Part shown: piece by piece, positions 30,396 to 39,807 of the stretch
Numbering within the stretch: position 1 is the first letter of the stretch
Layout of the letters: the number at the start of each line of letters is the position of its first letter
Source: Cardiobacteriaceae bacterium TAE3-ERU3
GTDB taxonomy: Bacteria; Pseudomonadota; Gammaproteobacteria; Cardiobacteriales; Cardiobacteriaceae
Assembly: GCA_019218315.1 (NCBI GenBank)
Contig: JAHUUI010000004.1
Coordinates: forward strand, 1 to 64,000
Reading direction: 5' to 3'
Length of the DNA stretch: 64,000 bases
Made by a program: the position numbers and the translations under genes
The notes under the pieces: generated by a model
The model's input: only the letters and a program-made list of their open reading frames with translations
Told to the model about the DNA's origin: nothing
The model's database searches: none

Positions 30396-30973
30396 GCAAG
30401 CAACGCAATCCGCAACATCTCACTGGTGTACGTATTATCGCGGGCAAACACCGCGGCAGAAAAATAGATGTGCTTGACCGCCCTGGTCTACGCCCCACCC
30501 CAGACCGAGTTCGTGAAACTGTTTTTAACTGGCTGCAATTTGAACTACCAGACGCTCATGTATTAGATGCTTTTGCCGGTAGTGGTGCCATGGGCTTAGA
30601 GTGCCTGTCACGAGGTGCGGCCAGTGTCCACTTTATCGAACAAGACAGTGAAACCGCTGAACACATCAGCGAAACCCTGCAACAATGGGGCGAGCGCCAT
30701 GCTCGTGTGCAGATAGCAGACGCACTACGCCAAAGCCAGCCTCATAGCGCCTATGATGTTATTTTTATTGACCCACCGTTTGCCGAGAACCTGCACCAGC
30801 AAGCTATTGACCACTTTTGCCAACCCACATGGCTCAAACCACATGGATTGCTTTATATAGAAACTCCCCACAAACTCGATACACTCAAACTACCGGAAGG
30901 CTACCAGTGGCAAAAGAACCGCCAAGCTGGTCGGCTGCATTTTGGGCTAATCGGTCGTAGCATTGATGAATGA
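30392..30973 (+). CDS. rsmD: 16S rRNA (guanine966-N2)-methyltransferase
   Basis: Methylates G966 of 16S rRNA in the assembled 30S subunit. The 193-residue SAM enzyme shows VRIIAGKHRGRKI, the RPTPDRVRETVFNWL block, the SAM loop LDAFAGSGAMGLE and the catalytic DPPF. The ATG overlaps the DAHP synthase stop (ATGA), and coaD overlaps its end by 8 bp. The rsmD-coaD pair is a widespread arrangement; linkage to an aromatic-pathway gene is the local feature. Confidence 0.96.
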   Translation: MSKQRNPQHLTGVRIIAGKHRGRKIDVLDRPGLRPTPDRVRETVFNWLQFELPDAHVLDAFAGSGAMGLECLSRGAASVHFIEQDSETAEHISETLQQWGERHARVQIADALRQSQPHSAYDVIFIDPPFAENLHQQAIDHFCQPTWLKPHGLLYIETPHKLDTLKLPEGYQWQKNRQAGRLHFGLIGRSIDE

Positions 30974-31454
30974 GCGTAGCGCAATATACCCAGGCACTTT
31001 TGACCCGATAACCGTTGGTCACCAAGATATTATCACTCGTGCCAGTCGGCTGTGCGACAGGCTTTATGTCTGCATTGCAGTGGGACACCATAAAAAAACT
31101 CGCTTCAATCTAGAAACGCGCAGTGAAATGGTCACAGCCGTCATCAAAACACTTGATTTGGCTTGCCCCGTTGAAGTTGTACCATTCTCGGGGCTACTCA
31201 TCCAAACATGCCAAAAGTACCATGCACATACGATCATTCGCGGTTTACGCAACAACGCAGACTACGAATATGAACGCCAACTTGCGCTCATGAACCGCCA
31301 TCTAGCCCCCTCCATCGAAACCGTTTTCCTCAATACCAGTGAGCATCTCTCCTATATCTCATCGACCATGATTCGTGAGATTGCCCAACTTGGTGGTGAG
31401 CTTGATGGCTTAGTACACCCAATTGTTAAGCAAAAATTAATTGCCAGACATTGA
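30966..31454 (+). CDS. coaD: Phosphopantetheine adenylyltransferase
   Basis: Joins 4'-phosphopantetheine with ATP to make dephospho-CoA in CoA synthesis. The 162-residue protein has the nucleotidyltransferase motif YPGTFDPITVGHQDII at the N terminus, IIRGLRNNADYEYE in the middle and the SYISSTMIREIA ISSTxxR motif. The ATG at 30966 is used; a TTG one codon upstream is also in frame. It starts inside the rsmD end. Length is usual for the family. Confidence 0.97.
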   Translation: MNERSAIYPGTFDPITVGHQDIITRASRLCDRLYVCIAVGHHKKTRFNLETRSEMVTAVIKTLDLACPVEVVPFSGLLIQTCQKYHAHTIIRGLRNNADYEYERQLALMNRHLAPSIETVFLNTSEHLSYISSTMIREIAQLGGELDGLVHPIVKQKLIARH

Positions 31455-31480
31455 TTATCCTTAAAAGATTTGTGTATGAT
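31451..31480 (+). promoter_or_regulatory. Promoter of the small lipoprotein gene
   Basis: TTGATT (31451-31456), an 18-bp spacer and TATGAT (31475-31480), overlapping the coaD stop codon. The predicted leader is about 34 nt with AAGGAG at 31508-31513, as expected for an abundant lipoprotein. Confidence 0.65.
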
Positions 31481-31520
31481 GACCGAGAACTTACATCATG
31501 TTCACTTAAGGAGTTATCTT

Positions 31521-31754
31521 ATGAAGAAATCACTGAAAATTGCTGCTGTTTCAGCAATGGCACTCGTTTTTGCTGGTTGCGCAAGCGACAACCAAAAAGT
31601 TGCAAACTCTGACATGGCTGACCTGAAAGCCTCTGTTGAAGAAGCACGTGCTGCTGCTGTTCAAGCAAATCAAAATGCTCAGGCTGCCTATGAGTTGGCT
31701 TCTCAGAATGCTGAGAAAATCAACCGTGCATGGCGCAAGTCTCAGCTCAAGTAA
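31521..31754 (+). CDS. Small alanine-zipper lipoprotein (Lpp/OprI-like)
   Basis: A 77-residue outer-membrane lipoprotein precursor. The signal peptide ends in VFAGC with the lipidated cysteine near residue 20. It is followed by a heptad-patterned, alanine-rich helix (ASVEEARAAAVQANQNAQAA) that should form a trimeric coiled coil. The C terminus ends in Lys (RKSQLK), as in Braun lipoprotein, which is joined to peptidoglycan through that lysine; this is inferred here. AAGGAG stands 7 bp before the ATG, and the gene has its own promoter and terminator. Confidence 0.88.
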   Translation: MKKSLKIAAVSAMALVFAGCASDNQKVANSDMADLKASVEEARAAAVQANQNAQAAYELASQNAEKINRAWRKSQLK

Positions 31755-31778
31755 TTGCTTCGGCAAACACTTGAACGA

Positions 31779-31804
31779 AACGGACACTTCGGTGTCCGTT
31801 TTTT
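31779..31804 (+). terminator. Terminator of the lipoprotein gene
   Basis: Stem AACGGACAC (31779-31787) and GTGTCCGTT (31792-31800) around a TTCG tetraloop, followed by T-rich sequence. TTCG-capped stems are very stable and typical of highly expressed genes. Confidence 0.92.
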
Positions 31805-31933
31805 ATATATACACAACCTAAGTTAAATAGCCACCACGCACACCAGCAGATGCTTTGCCCGTTCATCAGAAACACCCACCATCCATAAACGATAAAAAAC
31901 TGCTACTGCCCTTCCCTTTTCGCCATAAATCCG

Positions 31934-31939
31934 TACAAT
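31934..31939 (+). promoter_or_regulatory. Possible -10 box for the rpsP operon
   Basis: TACAAT lies 40 bp before the rpsP ATG, between a pyrimidine-rich upstream segment and a T-rich leader. No strong -35 box was found. CGAGGA at about 31969-31974 is the ribosome site. Confidence 0.4.
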
Positions 31940-31978
31940 AGCCCTCTTTTTTAAGCAAATTCATTTTTCGAGGATATT

Positions 31979-32233
31979 ATGCTAGCTATTCGTCTTGCCC
32001 GTGGCGGCTCTAAAAAACGCCCTTTTTATCATGTTGTTGCAACTGACAGCCGCAATGCGCGTGATGGTCGTTTCATCGAACGTTTGGGCTTCTTCAACCC
32101 ACTGGCTCGTGGTCAAGAAGAAGAACTTCGCTTAGATATCGACCGCATCGATTACTGGGTTAGCCAAGGCGGCCAAGTCAGCGATCGCGTCAAGAGCTTG
32201 ATCAAGCAGCACAAAAAAGCTCAACAAGCCTAA
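31979..32233 (+). CDS. rpsP: 30S ribosomal protein S16
   Basis: An 84-residue ribosomal protein of the 30S body, recognised over its full length ([20 protein letters not shown] at the start, [11 protein letters not shown] near the end). First gene of the classic rpsP-rimM-trmD-rplS operon, with 10 bp to rimM. Confidence 0.98.
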   Translation: MLAIRLARGGSKKRPFYHVVATDSRNARDGRFIERLGFFNPLARGQEEELRLDIDRIDYWVSQGGQVSDRVKSLIKQHKKAQQA

Positions 32234-32243
32234 GTTTATCTAT

Positions 32244-32774
32244 ATGCCTGAGCAAACCGCCCTTATCTACCTCGGGCGGATTAATGGCGTACACGGTGTT
32301 CGCGGCTGGGTCAAAATCCATTCGGACTGTCGGCCGCGAGAAACCATCTTCAGTTATTCCACTTTTATTGCCAAGCGTGGCAGCCGTAGTTCGAGCGAAC
32401 TTAAGCTGACTGACGGCCGTACACAGGGCAAAGGCCTTGTGGCAAAATTTGAAGGCATTGATGATAGGGACAGCGCTTATGCACTCAATGGGCTATCTCT
32501 TTATGTCCCGCGCAGCGCACTGCCTGAACCAGATGAAGATGAATTTTACTGGGCTGACCTTATAGGCCTTACCGTCATCAATCAAACTGGCGAAACACTC
32601 GGAGAAGTTAAAGAACTTTTCGAAACAGGCGCAAATGATGTGATGATTGTACGTAGCCCAAACAATAAAGAAATATTGATCCCTTTTGCTGTACCTGAAT
32701 ACGTACTCGAAGTTGACTTTGAGCGTAATGTCATGACCGTTGATTGGTCACTTGATTGGCTTGAAAATGAATAG
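32244..32774 (+). CDS. rimM: 16S rRNA processing protein RimM
   Basis: An assembly factor for the 30S head that binds S19. The 176-residue protein has the N-terminal RimM beta barrel (LGRINGVHGVRGWVKIHS) and a C-terminal PRC-barrel (FYWADLIGLTVI, then LIPFAVPEYV). Second in the rpsP operon, 2 bp before trmD. Confidence 0.97.
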   Translation: MPEQTALIYLGRINGVHGVRGWVKIHSDCRPRETIFSYSTFIAKRGSRSSSELKLTDGRTQGKGLVAKFEGIDDRDSAYALNGLSLYVPRSALPEPDEDEFYWADLIGLTVINQTGETLGEVKELFETGANDVMIVRSPNNKEILIPFAVPEYVLEVDFERNVMTVDWSLDWLENE

Positions 32775-32776
32775 TC

Positions 32777-33529
32777 ATGCGCTTTGATGTAGCTTCAATC
32801 TTTCCCGACTTAATCAGCCATTGGTTCACCAAAGGTGTCGTCGGGCGCAGTATCGACCAGGGTAAGTTGACACTGCATAACTGGAATCCTCGTGATTACA
32901 GCACTGATAAGCATCAGCGTGTCGATGACAGACCTTTTGGTGGCGGACCAGGAATGGTGATGCAGTACGCACCACTCGCTGCAACTGCAAGCGCCATTGA
33001 GGCCGCAGATCCACATCCTGTATTCAATATACTACTCAGTCCACAAGGCGAACACTTCAACCAAAGCCTCGCTTCTACGCTTGCAGCAGAGAAGCCACGC
33101 ATCGCGCTTTGGTGCGGACGCTACGAAGGAATGGATCAACGATTTATCGATCAACACATTGATTTAGAAATATCTCTTGGTGATTATGTCCTCTCGGGAG
33201 GAGAGATTGGTGCAGCAATCATCATTGATGCTGTCGCACGATTTATCCCTGGAGTATTAGGCGATATTAATTCAGCCTATGAAGACTCATTTCAAAATCA
33301 TTTATTTGACCACCCACACTATACACGCCCTGAAATTGCTGGTAGAATCCCCGCCCCTGAAATTCTGCTCAGTGGCGACCATGCGCGCATAGCAAAATGG
33401 CGCCTGAAACAAGCGCTGGGTAGAACCTTTTTACAACGCCCCGACATGATCGACCGGCTTAATCTCAATAAAGAGCAGGAAGCGTTGTTAGCTGAATTTT
33501 TGCAAGAATATCAAATCGGAGAGCCGTGA
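32777..33529 (+). CDS. trmD: tRNA (guanine37-N1)-methyltransferase
   Basis: Makes m1G37 next to the anticodon of tRNAs reading CNN and GNN-type codons, preventing frameshifts. The 250-residue SPOUT enzyme carries [13 protein letters not shown], the trefoil-knot SAM loop [12 protein letters not shown] and GDYVLSGGE. It begins 2 bp after rimM and its stop overlaps the rplS ATG by one base. Confidence 0.98.
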   Translation: MRFDVASIFPDLISHWFTKGVVGRSIDQGKLTLHNWNPRDYSTDKHQRVDDRPFGGGPGMVMQYAPLAATASAIEAADPHPVFNILLSPQGEHFNQSLASTLAAEKPRIALWCGRYEGMDQRFIDQHIDLEISLGDYVLSGGEIGAAIIIDAVARFIPGVLGDINSAYEDSFQNHLFDHPHYTRPEIAGRIPAPEILLSGDHARIAKWRLKQALGRTFLQRPDMIDRLNLNKEQEALLAEFLQEYQIGEP

Positions 33530-33894
33530 TGAGCAACATTATTGATACATTAGAACAAGAGCAGTTCAAGAAAGACCTGCCCGAATTCAACCCTGGCGAC
33601 ACCATCGTTGTACAGGTAAAAGTCCGTGAAGGAAACCGTGAACGTTTACAGGCTTTTGAAGGCGTTTGCATCGCTAAGCGCAACCGTGGCATTGGTTCAT
33701 CGTTCACTGTGCGTAAAATCTCACACGGTGAAGGTGTAGAGCGTGTATTCCAAACGCACAGCCCACTGGTTGACTCAATCCAAGTCAAGCGCCGTGGTGA
33801 CGTTCGTCGCGCCAAACTTTACTACCTGCGCGGTTTGGAAGGCAAGGCTGCACGTATCAAAGAAAAGCTGGTTAGCAAGAAAAAATCGGCTTAA
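33529..33894 (+). CDS. rplS: 50S ribosomal protein L19
   Basis: A 121-residue ribosomal protein at the subunit interface, recognised along its length ([51 protein letters not shown]). The ATG at 33529 has GGAGAG at 33518-33523; a GTG one codon earlier is also in frame. Last ribosomal gene of the operon; cysQ follows after 3 bp. Confidence 0.98.
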   Translation: MSNIIDTLEQEQFKKDLPEFNPGDTIVVQVKVREGNRERLQAFEGVCIAKRNRGIGSSFTVRKISHGEGVERVFQTHSPLVDSIQVKRRGDVRRAKLYYLRGLEGKAARIKEKLVSKKKSA

Positions 33895-33897
33895 TCC

Positions 33898-34770
33898 ATG
33901 CTGGACGATCGCGATCAGTTATTGATTGCGCAATTAACCGCGCTGTGTCGTAAGACGAGCGCGGTTATTTTGTCTTATTACGGTGATCAGGAGCGCTTGG
34001 ACATCCAAACCAAAGCGAATGACACACCGCTCACACAAGCAGATCTTGCTGCTCATGACTTACTGATCACTAATTTACCGTCTATCATTGATCTACCGGT
34101 TATTAGTGAGGAGTCCGATGGCCAATCTCAACTACGCCGTCACTCTGATTACTGGCTGATTGATCCTATCGATGGCACACGTGAGTTTATCGAGCAAACT
34201 GATGGTTTCTGTATTGCCATCGCTAGAATCGTTAACCACCGCCCTGTTCTTGGCTATATTTTTTCACCAACCAGTAATGAGTTTTGGTTTGCGTTAAATG
34301 GAAAAGGTGCATACAAAGGCATCTATCCAAAGACCTCAGCCGACAAGCACCCAATAGCGCAAGCTTATACCTTTGAAAAACTACGATGCCGGCCTATCCA
34401 TACCCCGATTACCATCATCACAGCACGCCGTACATTACGCAAAAGAATGGAAGCATATCTTGAGCGTTCTTTTGGAGAATACCAGCATAAGACTGCAGGG
34501 AGTGCACTCAAATTTTGTCACATCGTTGAGGGATATGCAGACATTTATCCCAAAACCTCTGCAGCAACCAGTGAATGGGATATTGCCGCTGGCGATATTT
34601 TATTGCACGAAGCAGGAGGTGGACTACGCCTTGCTGATGGTAGTATTCCACGTTATGGCTATAACGACACTACACTTAATCCCCCTTTTCTTGCCTATGG
34701 TGCTGAGCTCTCCGAAGATACAATTAAACACTATTGCGCCCTTCTGCGCGATGCCATCACTCAAACCTAA
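33898..34770 (+). CDS. cysQ: 3'(2'),5'-bisphosphate nucleotidase CysQ
   Basis: A Mg-dependent phosphatase of the inositol monophosphatase superfamily that removes 3'-phosphate from PAP, a by-product of sulfate assimilation. The 290-residue protein has ISEESDG (metal Glu pair), DPIDGTREF near residue 89 and the C-terminal WDIAAGDILLHEAGGG. The ATG lies only 3 bp past rplS, so it appears to have been captured into the ribosomal operon. No ribosome site is evident, suggesting coupling to rplS translation. Confidence 0.92.
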   Translation: MLDDRDQLLIAQLTALCRKTSAVILSYYGDQERLDIQTKANDTPLTQADLAAHDLLITNLPSIIDLPVISEESDGQSQLRRHSDYWLIDPIDGTREFIEQTDGFCIAIARIVNHRPVLGYIFSPTSNEFWFALNGKGAYKGIYPKTSADKHPIAQAYTFEKLRCRPIHTPITIITARRTLRKRMEAYLERSFGEYQHKTAGSALKFCHIVEGYADIYPKTSAATSEWDIAAGDILLHEAGGGLRLADGSIPRYGYNDTTLNPPFLAYGAELSEDTIKHYCALLRDAITQT

Positions 34771-34785
34771 CCCGGTAGAATAATA

Positions 34786-35331
34786 ATGCACGACTTTAAA
34801 CGCCCAAGTGACAGCGAAATACAACTCGGTTTATTGATGCAACCAGAGCACGCCAATCATGGTGGCAATATTTTTGGAGGCTACTTACTCTCCCTGATGG
34901 ATCAGGCTGCTTTTGCCTGTGCGAGTAAGCACGCACAATGCTACTGTGTGACAGCTTCAGTTAATACAGTTAACTTTCGCACTCCAATCAATGTCGGAGA
35001 CTTCCTTACCCTAAAAGCGCGTGTTAACTACACAGGAAGTACCTCAATGGTCATTGGTATGCGTGTTGAAGCTGAAAACCTGATTGAAGGCAGCGTTCGC
35101 CACAGTAACTCTAGTTACTTCACCATGGTCGCAAAGGATGAAGATGGCAACCCAACCAAAATCCCGGGGCTAATTCTCGAGCAAAAAGATGACATACGCC
35201 GCTTTGTGCGTGCCTATGAGCGGCGTGAAGATCAAAAGCGCCGCATGAATCGCTTCAATGATAAGAAGTTTGTACTGGACGATGAAACGATAGAATGGTG
35301 CCGTAAGCAGAATGTTAAGCTAAAAATTTAA
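34786..35331 (+). CDS. Acyl-CoA thioesterase (hotdog fold, YciA/BFIT-like)
   Basis: A 181-residue cytosolic hotdog-fold protein that hydrolyses acyl-CoAs. It has the helix HGGNIFGGYLLSLMDQAAF (about residues 25-43, with the catalytic Asp), then VNFRTPINVGDFLTLKARV and a charged C-terminal extension rich in Arg and Lys (residues 145-170). It follows cysQ by 15 bp and may be read from the same transcript. Chain-length preference cannot be told. Confidence 0.9.
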   Translation: MHDFKRPSDSEIQLGLLMQPEHANHGGNIFGGYLLSLMDQAAFACASKHAQCYCVTASVNTVNFRTPINVGDFLTLKARVNYTGSTSMVIGMRVEAENLIEGSVRHSNSSYFTMVAKDEDGNPTKIPGLILEQKDDIRRFVRAYERREDQKRRMNRFNDKKFVLDDETIEWCRKQNVKLKI

Positions 35332-36181
35332 CAAAAATATAAGCCGACAAGATAGCGCATACTTAACTACACCCTCACATTTATCTACAGATACATTCCA
35401 AAAACAAACTATCCATTGTGTTTGTACCCTAATAAATAGCACCGTCTTATCTATAAAAAGATAGACAAGCGTTAAGAATGGATATGCCCGAGAATAAACC
35501 AATGCGCTATCGTCGGCTATCCTAAAATACTCTCAGGGAGTAAAAGTCAGTCCTTGAGAATCTGTCTCGGCCAGCACTATGGATAATCATTTAGCACCCT
35601 ACTGGCCAAGTTCATACATAGCGTCTTAATTCAAAGTCTATAGTAATGGTTTCGACGAGTATCTAAAGTCAGCCTCCATAAGCAATAGTATTTTTTCTAA
35701 TTGTTTCCAGAGTGTTCCACGCACTAAAAGTACTTCCCAAACAAATGCTGACTAAATTAGTTGCTGTTTTAGGTATCTGCCGACTTTGCCTTCAAAGATA
35801 GTGTATCCAAGCTTTATCAGCTTACTACTGAAAATTTAGTTCTCATTCAAGCCCACTGACCCGGTAAAATTGATAGAATTTACCACGCCACTTCCCAAGC
35901 AAATTATTTATAACCATCCACCAGCTATTCTATGTGCAAAAAGCAGCACATTATTTTTTAGCTCAAGCTAATCAACGTAACGATCTCACAACAGTGAAAT
36001 GTGTAGAGATAGAAGAAGTGCAGCAAATTTCCAGGCTATCACTATGCGGCACAATCTGTTTTTACCACACTCAAATAGATGAACACAGTCACAATTTTGA
36101 TCTGTGATATTCGATCAAAAGTCATCTATTTTAGTGTGATCCGTATAAAAAATTTAAAAACTCAAAATTGCTGACCCACAG
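35332..36181. other. Decayed gene-free zone, possible IS30-type remnant
   Basis: 850 bp with no intact gene between two unrelated genes. On the plus strand near 35480-35570, two short frames read MRYRRLS and, in another frame, ILSGSKSQSLRICLGQHY. These resemble the N-terminal helix-turn-helix of IS30-family transposases (YRRLS..ER, then ALLKSG.SQ..IA..LG). Stops and frame breaks are frequent and no terminal repeats were found, so this is a weak case. Further right an open stretch (35878-36107) encodes about 75 codons ending in HSHNFDL with no good start. The rest shows nothing. Confidence 0.35.
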
Positions 36182-36970
36182 CTAAGGCATCATCACATAA
36201 CGTTGATAATGCGTTGACCAGTGTGCATTAAGTTCAATGCCATAAGCCTCATCAAGTGCTAGCTCAGAGGCCAATTGCTCAGGGATAAAATGCCCCACCA
36301 TTGCGCCATCTTTTAGCAAGACAAGCGTATCTGCGTTATTGAGTGCCAAAGCAATATCATGTAAGACGCATACAATCGTCAACCCACGAGACTTCAATTG
36401 CTGCAATAAAGCCATCAAGCTGTACTGATGGCGCACATCCAAATGGTTAGTTGGCTCATCGAGAAATAAAACCTTGTCCTGTAGCGACATATCCGGTTCA
36501 GCCAAAATTTGTGTAAGTATGCGGGCAATATGCGTCCGGTGTTGCTCTCCACCAGAAAGTTGCTGATAGTTTTTCTTAGCCAGGTGGGTTATGTCCAACC
36601 ACGACATTGCTTGATCAATGACTACATCATCAAAGCAATTAGCCGCATCTTGTCGATAGACGTCACGACCAAAGGCAACAATGTCACGCACACTCATTGC
36701 AAAAGGTAAAGCAGCTGTCTGCGGCAATACAGCTCGTCGCCTGGCCAACTCAATTTTTGAATACGTAGATAGAGATTTATCAGCAATACTAACTTGACCA
36801 TTCATGTCGGGGAGGTCCCCACACAAGCACTTCAATAACGTCGACTTTCCCGCACCATTTGGCCCTAGAAAGACATGAAACTGCCCTGCATTCATCTGCA
36901 ATCGACCAACAGCAATCAACTGCTTATTCGACCTTGGAGTATGGTAGCTCAACCCATTAACAGAAATCAT
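36182..36970 (-). CDS. hmuV: Haem ABC transporter ATP-binding protein
   Basis: The cytoplasmic ATPase of the haem importer. The 262-residue protein has Walker A GPNGAGKSTLLK (about residue 36), the signature LSGGEQHRTHIARIL, Walker B VLFLDEPTNHLD and the H-loop VLHDIALALN. Overlaps the hmuU stop by 4 bp. Last gene of the hmuT-hugZ-hmuU-hmuV unit. The adjacent HugZ and TonB genes favour haem over vitamin B12 or ferric siderophores. Confidence 0.9.
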   Translation of the reverse strand: MISVNGLSYHTPRSNKQLIAVGRLQMNAGQFHVFLGPNGAGKSTLLKCLCGDLPDMNGQVSIADKSLSTYSKIELARRRAVLPQTAALPFAMSVRDIVAFGRDVYRQDAANCFDDVVIDQAMSWLDITHLAKKNYQQLSGGEQHRTHIARILTQILAEPDMSLQDKVLFLDEPTNHLDVRHQYSLMALLQQLKSRGLTIVCVLHDIALALNNADTLVLLKDGAMVGHFIPEQLASELALDEAYGIELNAHWSTHYQRYVMMP

Positions 36971-37995
36971 ACATTGCCCCGTGCGACATTACGCCATACC
37001 AGCCACCCCAAAAATGGTGCGCCAATAATGGCAGTTACAATGCCTATTGGCAACTCCGCAGGTGTAATCACGATTCGGGCAAACAAATCGGCTAACATCA
37101 ATAATAATGCCCCACACAATGCACTGGCCGGTAACAGCCAGCGATGGTTCGCACCTACAATACTGCGCATCATATGTGGTACAACCAATCCAACAAAAGC
37201 AATACTTCCGGAAAATGCTACGCATACCCCTGAGAGTAACGCAACCAGCAAAATTAACCGTCTTTTGCTCTTACCCATTTCAAAACCAAGATGACCAGCA
37301 ACATGCTCACCAAGCATCATGGCATTTAAAGCCCTCGCCTCTCCATACAATAGTGGTAATGTAAAAAGTAATACAACAAATAAAATCGATAGTTTAATCC
37401 AATCAAATGAAGCCAATGATCCCATACTCCAGAACGTCAAAGACCGAATTTGTTGATCATCAGCCATATAGGTTAATAACCCTGTCATCGCACCGGCAAA
37501 AGCGGCCAATGCAATTCCCATCAAAAGCATAATTGCAATATGTAATTGACCATTTTGCTTAGATAAGCGATAGAGCAGCATCGTGCTACACCAGCCGCCA
37601 ACAAATGCACTGATTGGCAAAGCATAACTGGCATCAAATGGTAGTGTGGCCAGTACGCCCACAGGTAATAAAACAATCGTCAGTGACACGAATAAAGCTG
37701 CACCACTCATGATGCCAACGATACCCGGATCAACCAAAGGATTGCGGAATAACCCTTGCATTGCAGCACCAGTTAAAGCCAAAGAAGCACCAACCAACAT
37801 TGCTGCGAGGGTTCTGGGCAAACGGATATACAACAAAATATGCTGTAAACTACGTGCTTGTACTGTCTCGTCAGACCACAATACAGATACAGGGATATCA
37901 ACCGCACCGTAAAAGACGCTTAGTAGAAAGCACAGCACCAAAGCCAATGATAGTGCAAAGAGTACAATTACTGGCATACTACGAAGATTATTCAT
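36967..37995 (-). CDS. hmuU: Haem ABC transporter permease
   Basis: A 342-residue inner-membrane permease of the FecCD family with about 10 helices. It shows LLYIRLPRTLAAMLVGASLALTG split around GAAMQGLFRNPLVDPGIVG, and the coupling region FVGLVVPHMMRSIVGANHRW. It forms the channel of the haem importer with HmuV. It starts 34 bp after the hugZ stop and overlaps hmuV. Confidence 0.91.
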   Translation of the reverse strand: MNNLRSMPVIVLFALSLALVLCFLLSVFYGAVDIPVSVLWSDETVQARSLQHILLYIRLPRTLAAMLVGASLALTGAAMQGLFRNPLVDPGIVGIMSGAALFVSLTIVLLPVGVLATLPFDASYALPISAFVGGWCSTMLLYRLSKQNGQLHIAIMLLMGIALAAFAGAMTGLLTYMADDQQIRSLTFWSMGSLASFDWIKLSILFVVLLFTLPLLYGEARALNAMMLGEHVAGHLGFEMGKSKRRLILLVALLSGVCVAFSGSIAFVGLVVPHMMRSIVGANHRWLLPASALCGALLLMLADLFARIVITPAELPIGIVTAIIGAPFLGWLVWRNVARGNV

Positions 37996-38029
37996 TCACA
38001 GCACCGTTAACAATAACATTGTTGCCAGG

Positions 38030-38800
38030 TCAACTTTTCGCCATTGCCACCAAGGCTTTTCGTACAGCCATAGCATCCTGTGGCTCATCTTCAAAAGGAA
38101 TAAAGTGCAGTGACTTTCCATGACGCAAAACAAAGCCATATTGATGCAAGTCAGTCATAACAACATCATCACTATCTTGGACTTCAATACCCGCTGCTCT
38201 TAAATAACGGCGCATAGCATCAACATGATCATCATTCATATGTGTCAACATGCGCATTTTATCCGCTTCAGTAAATGGGCAAGACGTAAAAGGCGCATAG
38301 CCAGCAACCCAGCGAATATCACCAAATCCCATGATGACACGATATTTTTGAACCTCTAAGCGAAAGAAATGAAAATCGTGCATACTGTCAAAGTGCCGTG
38401 CATTTGGATAATGAGCGAAATATTTCTCCCCAACTGCAGCTATTTCATCTTCCGGTACAGCCAGTAAATCTCCAATCATACAAATACGCCATTGGGTTTG
38501 AACGTCCCCGCCGACTACTGGTTCACGCAAAAAAATGGATGCTTTAGGATTGGCAATGGCATTGCCAGTATGCTCAGCAATATTTGCAATCAGTATGACT
38601 GGCCTAAATTGATCATCTAGCATAAAAGGGACAACCGAGCTTACCGGATAACCTGCGAGAGGATGATCATTACGACAAATCGTCGCCAAGCTACCTGAAA
38701 AGCTCGCACAAACTTTCGCACGGACATCAGCCATAGCCTGTTTTGTCGTATAGTTATTGGCACGTAATGCCTCGCGGTCTTTATTATGGGATTGGCTCAT
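38030..38800 (-). CDS. hugZ: HugZ/HutZ family haem-utilisation protein
   Basis: A 256-residue cytosolic protein. The N-terminal split-barrel domain is of the pyridoxamine phosphate oxidase type (SLATICRNDHPLAGYPVSSV), and the C-terminal DUF2470 domain carries LTHMNDDHVDAMRRYL. HugZ and HutZ bind imported haem and help release its iron; the oxygenase activity is known from the family. Its position between hmuT and hmuU supports this role. An upstream charged N-terminal extension (MSQSHNKDREALRAN) is typical. Confidence 0.9.
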   Translation of the reverse strand: MSQSHNKDREALRANNYTTKQAMADVRAKVCASFSGSLATICRNDHPLAGYPVSSVVPFMLDDQFRPVILIANIAEHTGNAIANPKASIFLREPVVGGDVQTQWRICMIGDLLAVPEDEIAAVGEKYFAHYPNARHFDSMHDFHFFRLEVQKYRVIMGFGDIRWVAGYAPFTSCPFTEADKMRMLTHMNDDHVDAMRRYLRAAGIEVQDSDDVVMTDLHQYGFVLRHGKSLHFIPFEDEPQDAMAVRKALVAMAKS

Positions 38801-38811
38801 TTAGTAATACC

Positions 38812-39666
38812 TCACTTTTCTTTTTTAATACAAGGTGTAATTTTTTCCGCAATTTCTTGCGCCGTAGCAGCTGTATCAGGGCCAAAGCCAAGTGTTTTCA
38901 TAATATTGACCTGAAAGACACAACCATCTTGCATGGCTGGATGGCTATCAAGTACTTCGTAGCGCCCTTCAGCCAACGGCTTGATGATACTTGAATCATC
39001 ACTTTCATTACGCAATGCAACCAATACAGCATCTGCATTATTCAAAGCCAAAATTTCATTAGACATTGGCTTCATACCTTCAAAGTCAAGAGATAAATCT
39101 CCCCCTAAGATATTTGCTATATGCTCACCCGCACTGTTTTTTCCCAAGCCAAAGATCCCACTTCCCGTATCGAGCAATACAACCAACTCAGGCAAACGAG
39201 GATACGCAGCTTTACTGACATCAAGTGCTTTTTCTTCATCAAGTTGCTGAGCAACGAGTTCTTGTGCCTGCGTCATTCGATCAAGTACTTCACCTAGCCG
39301 GATAATGTCATCATTGATCCCATCCAAAGTCTGCTCATCTTTTATATAAAACAAAGGTAATCCAGAGTTTTCCAATTGTTTCACTACTGCTGGAGGGCCC
39401 GCATCAGGAGCAAGAATTACGAGATCAGGTGCCATCGACAAAATACCTTCTGCAGAGAGATGACGGCGATAACCTATTTTAGGTTTATTTTGCATTACTT
39501 CGAAAGGCAATAAACTGGTTGTATCGACTGCAACCAGATTTTCAGCTAAGCCCAAGCGCACCACTACTTCTGAAGCATTACCGCTGGTAGAAACGATACG
39601 TTGAGGACTTTCGGCAGATGCGGCTAAACTCAGAGTAAGCATCAAACACAACACAGATTTTTTCAT
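38812..39666 (-). CDS. hmuT: Haem ABC transporter substrate-binding protein
   Basis: A 284-residue periplasmic binding protein of the helical-backbone class. It has a signal peptide (MKKSVLCLMLTLSLAASA), the RIVSTSGNASEVVVRLGL opening strand, GYRRHLSAEGILSMAPDLVI and GEHIANILGGDL. HmuT proteins bind haem through a Tyr or His; the Tyr in GYRRHLS is a candidate ligand (inference). First gene of the haem-import unit, divergent from exbB across a region with a Fur-like hexamer array. Confidence 0.9.
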   Translation of the reverse strand: MKKSVLCLMLTLSLAASAESPQRIVSTSGNASEVVVRLGLAENLVAVDTTSLLPFEVMQNKPKIGYRRHLSAEGILSMAPDLVILAPDAGPPAVVKQLENSGLPLFYIKDEQTLDGINDDIIRLGEVLDRMTQAQELVAQQLDEEKALDVSKAAYPRLPELVVLLDTGSGIFGLGKNSAGEHIANILGGDLSLDFEGMKPMSNEILALNNADAVLVALRNESDDSSIIKPLAEGRYEVLDSHPAMQDGCVFQVNIMKTLGFGPDTAATAQEIAEKITPCIKKEK

Positions 39667-39807
39667 CGGAACTCCTAATTATTCTGCCTGATTTAACAAC
39701 GAACAATAACAAAAAATATTTTTACAACAGCAACGTAGCAAATAAATAGACACCACGAAACACTATGAATTTAAGTTAATCTCGCGATAATAAACTATAA
39801 GATAAAG

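Noticed and set aside
35934-36107. A 57-codon GTG frame in the gene-free zone
   Set aside because: No ribosome site and no recognised similarity; kept only as part of the decayed-zone note.
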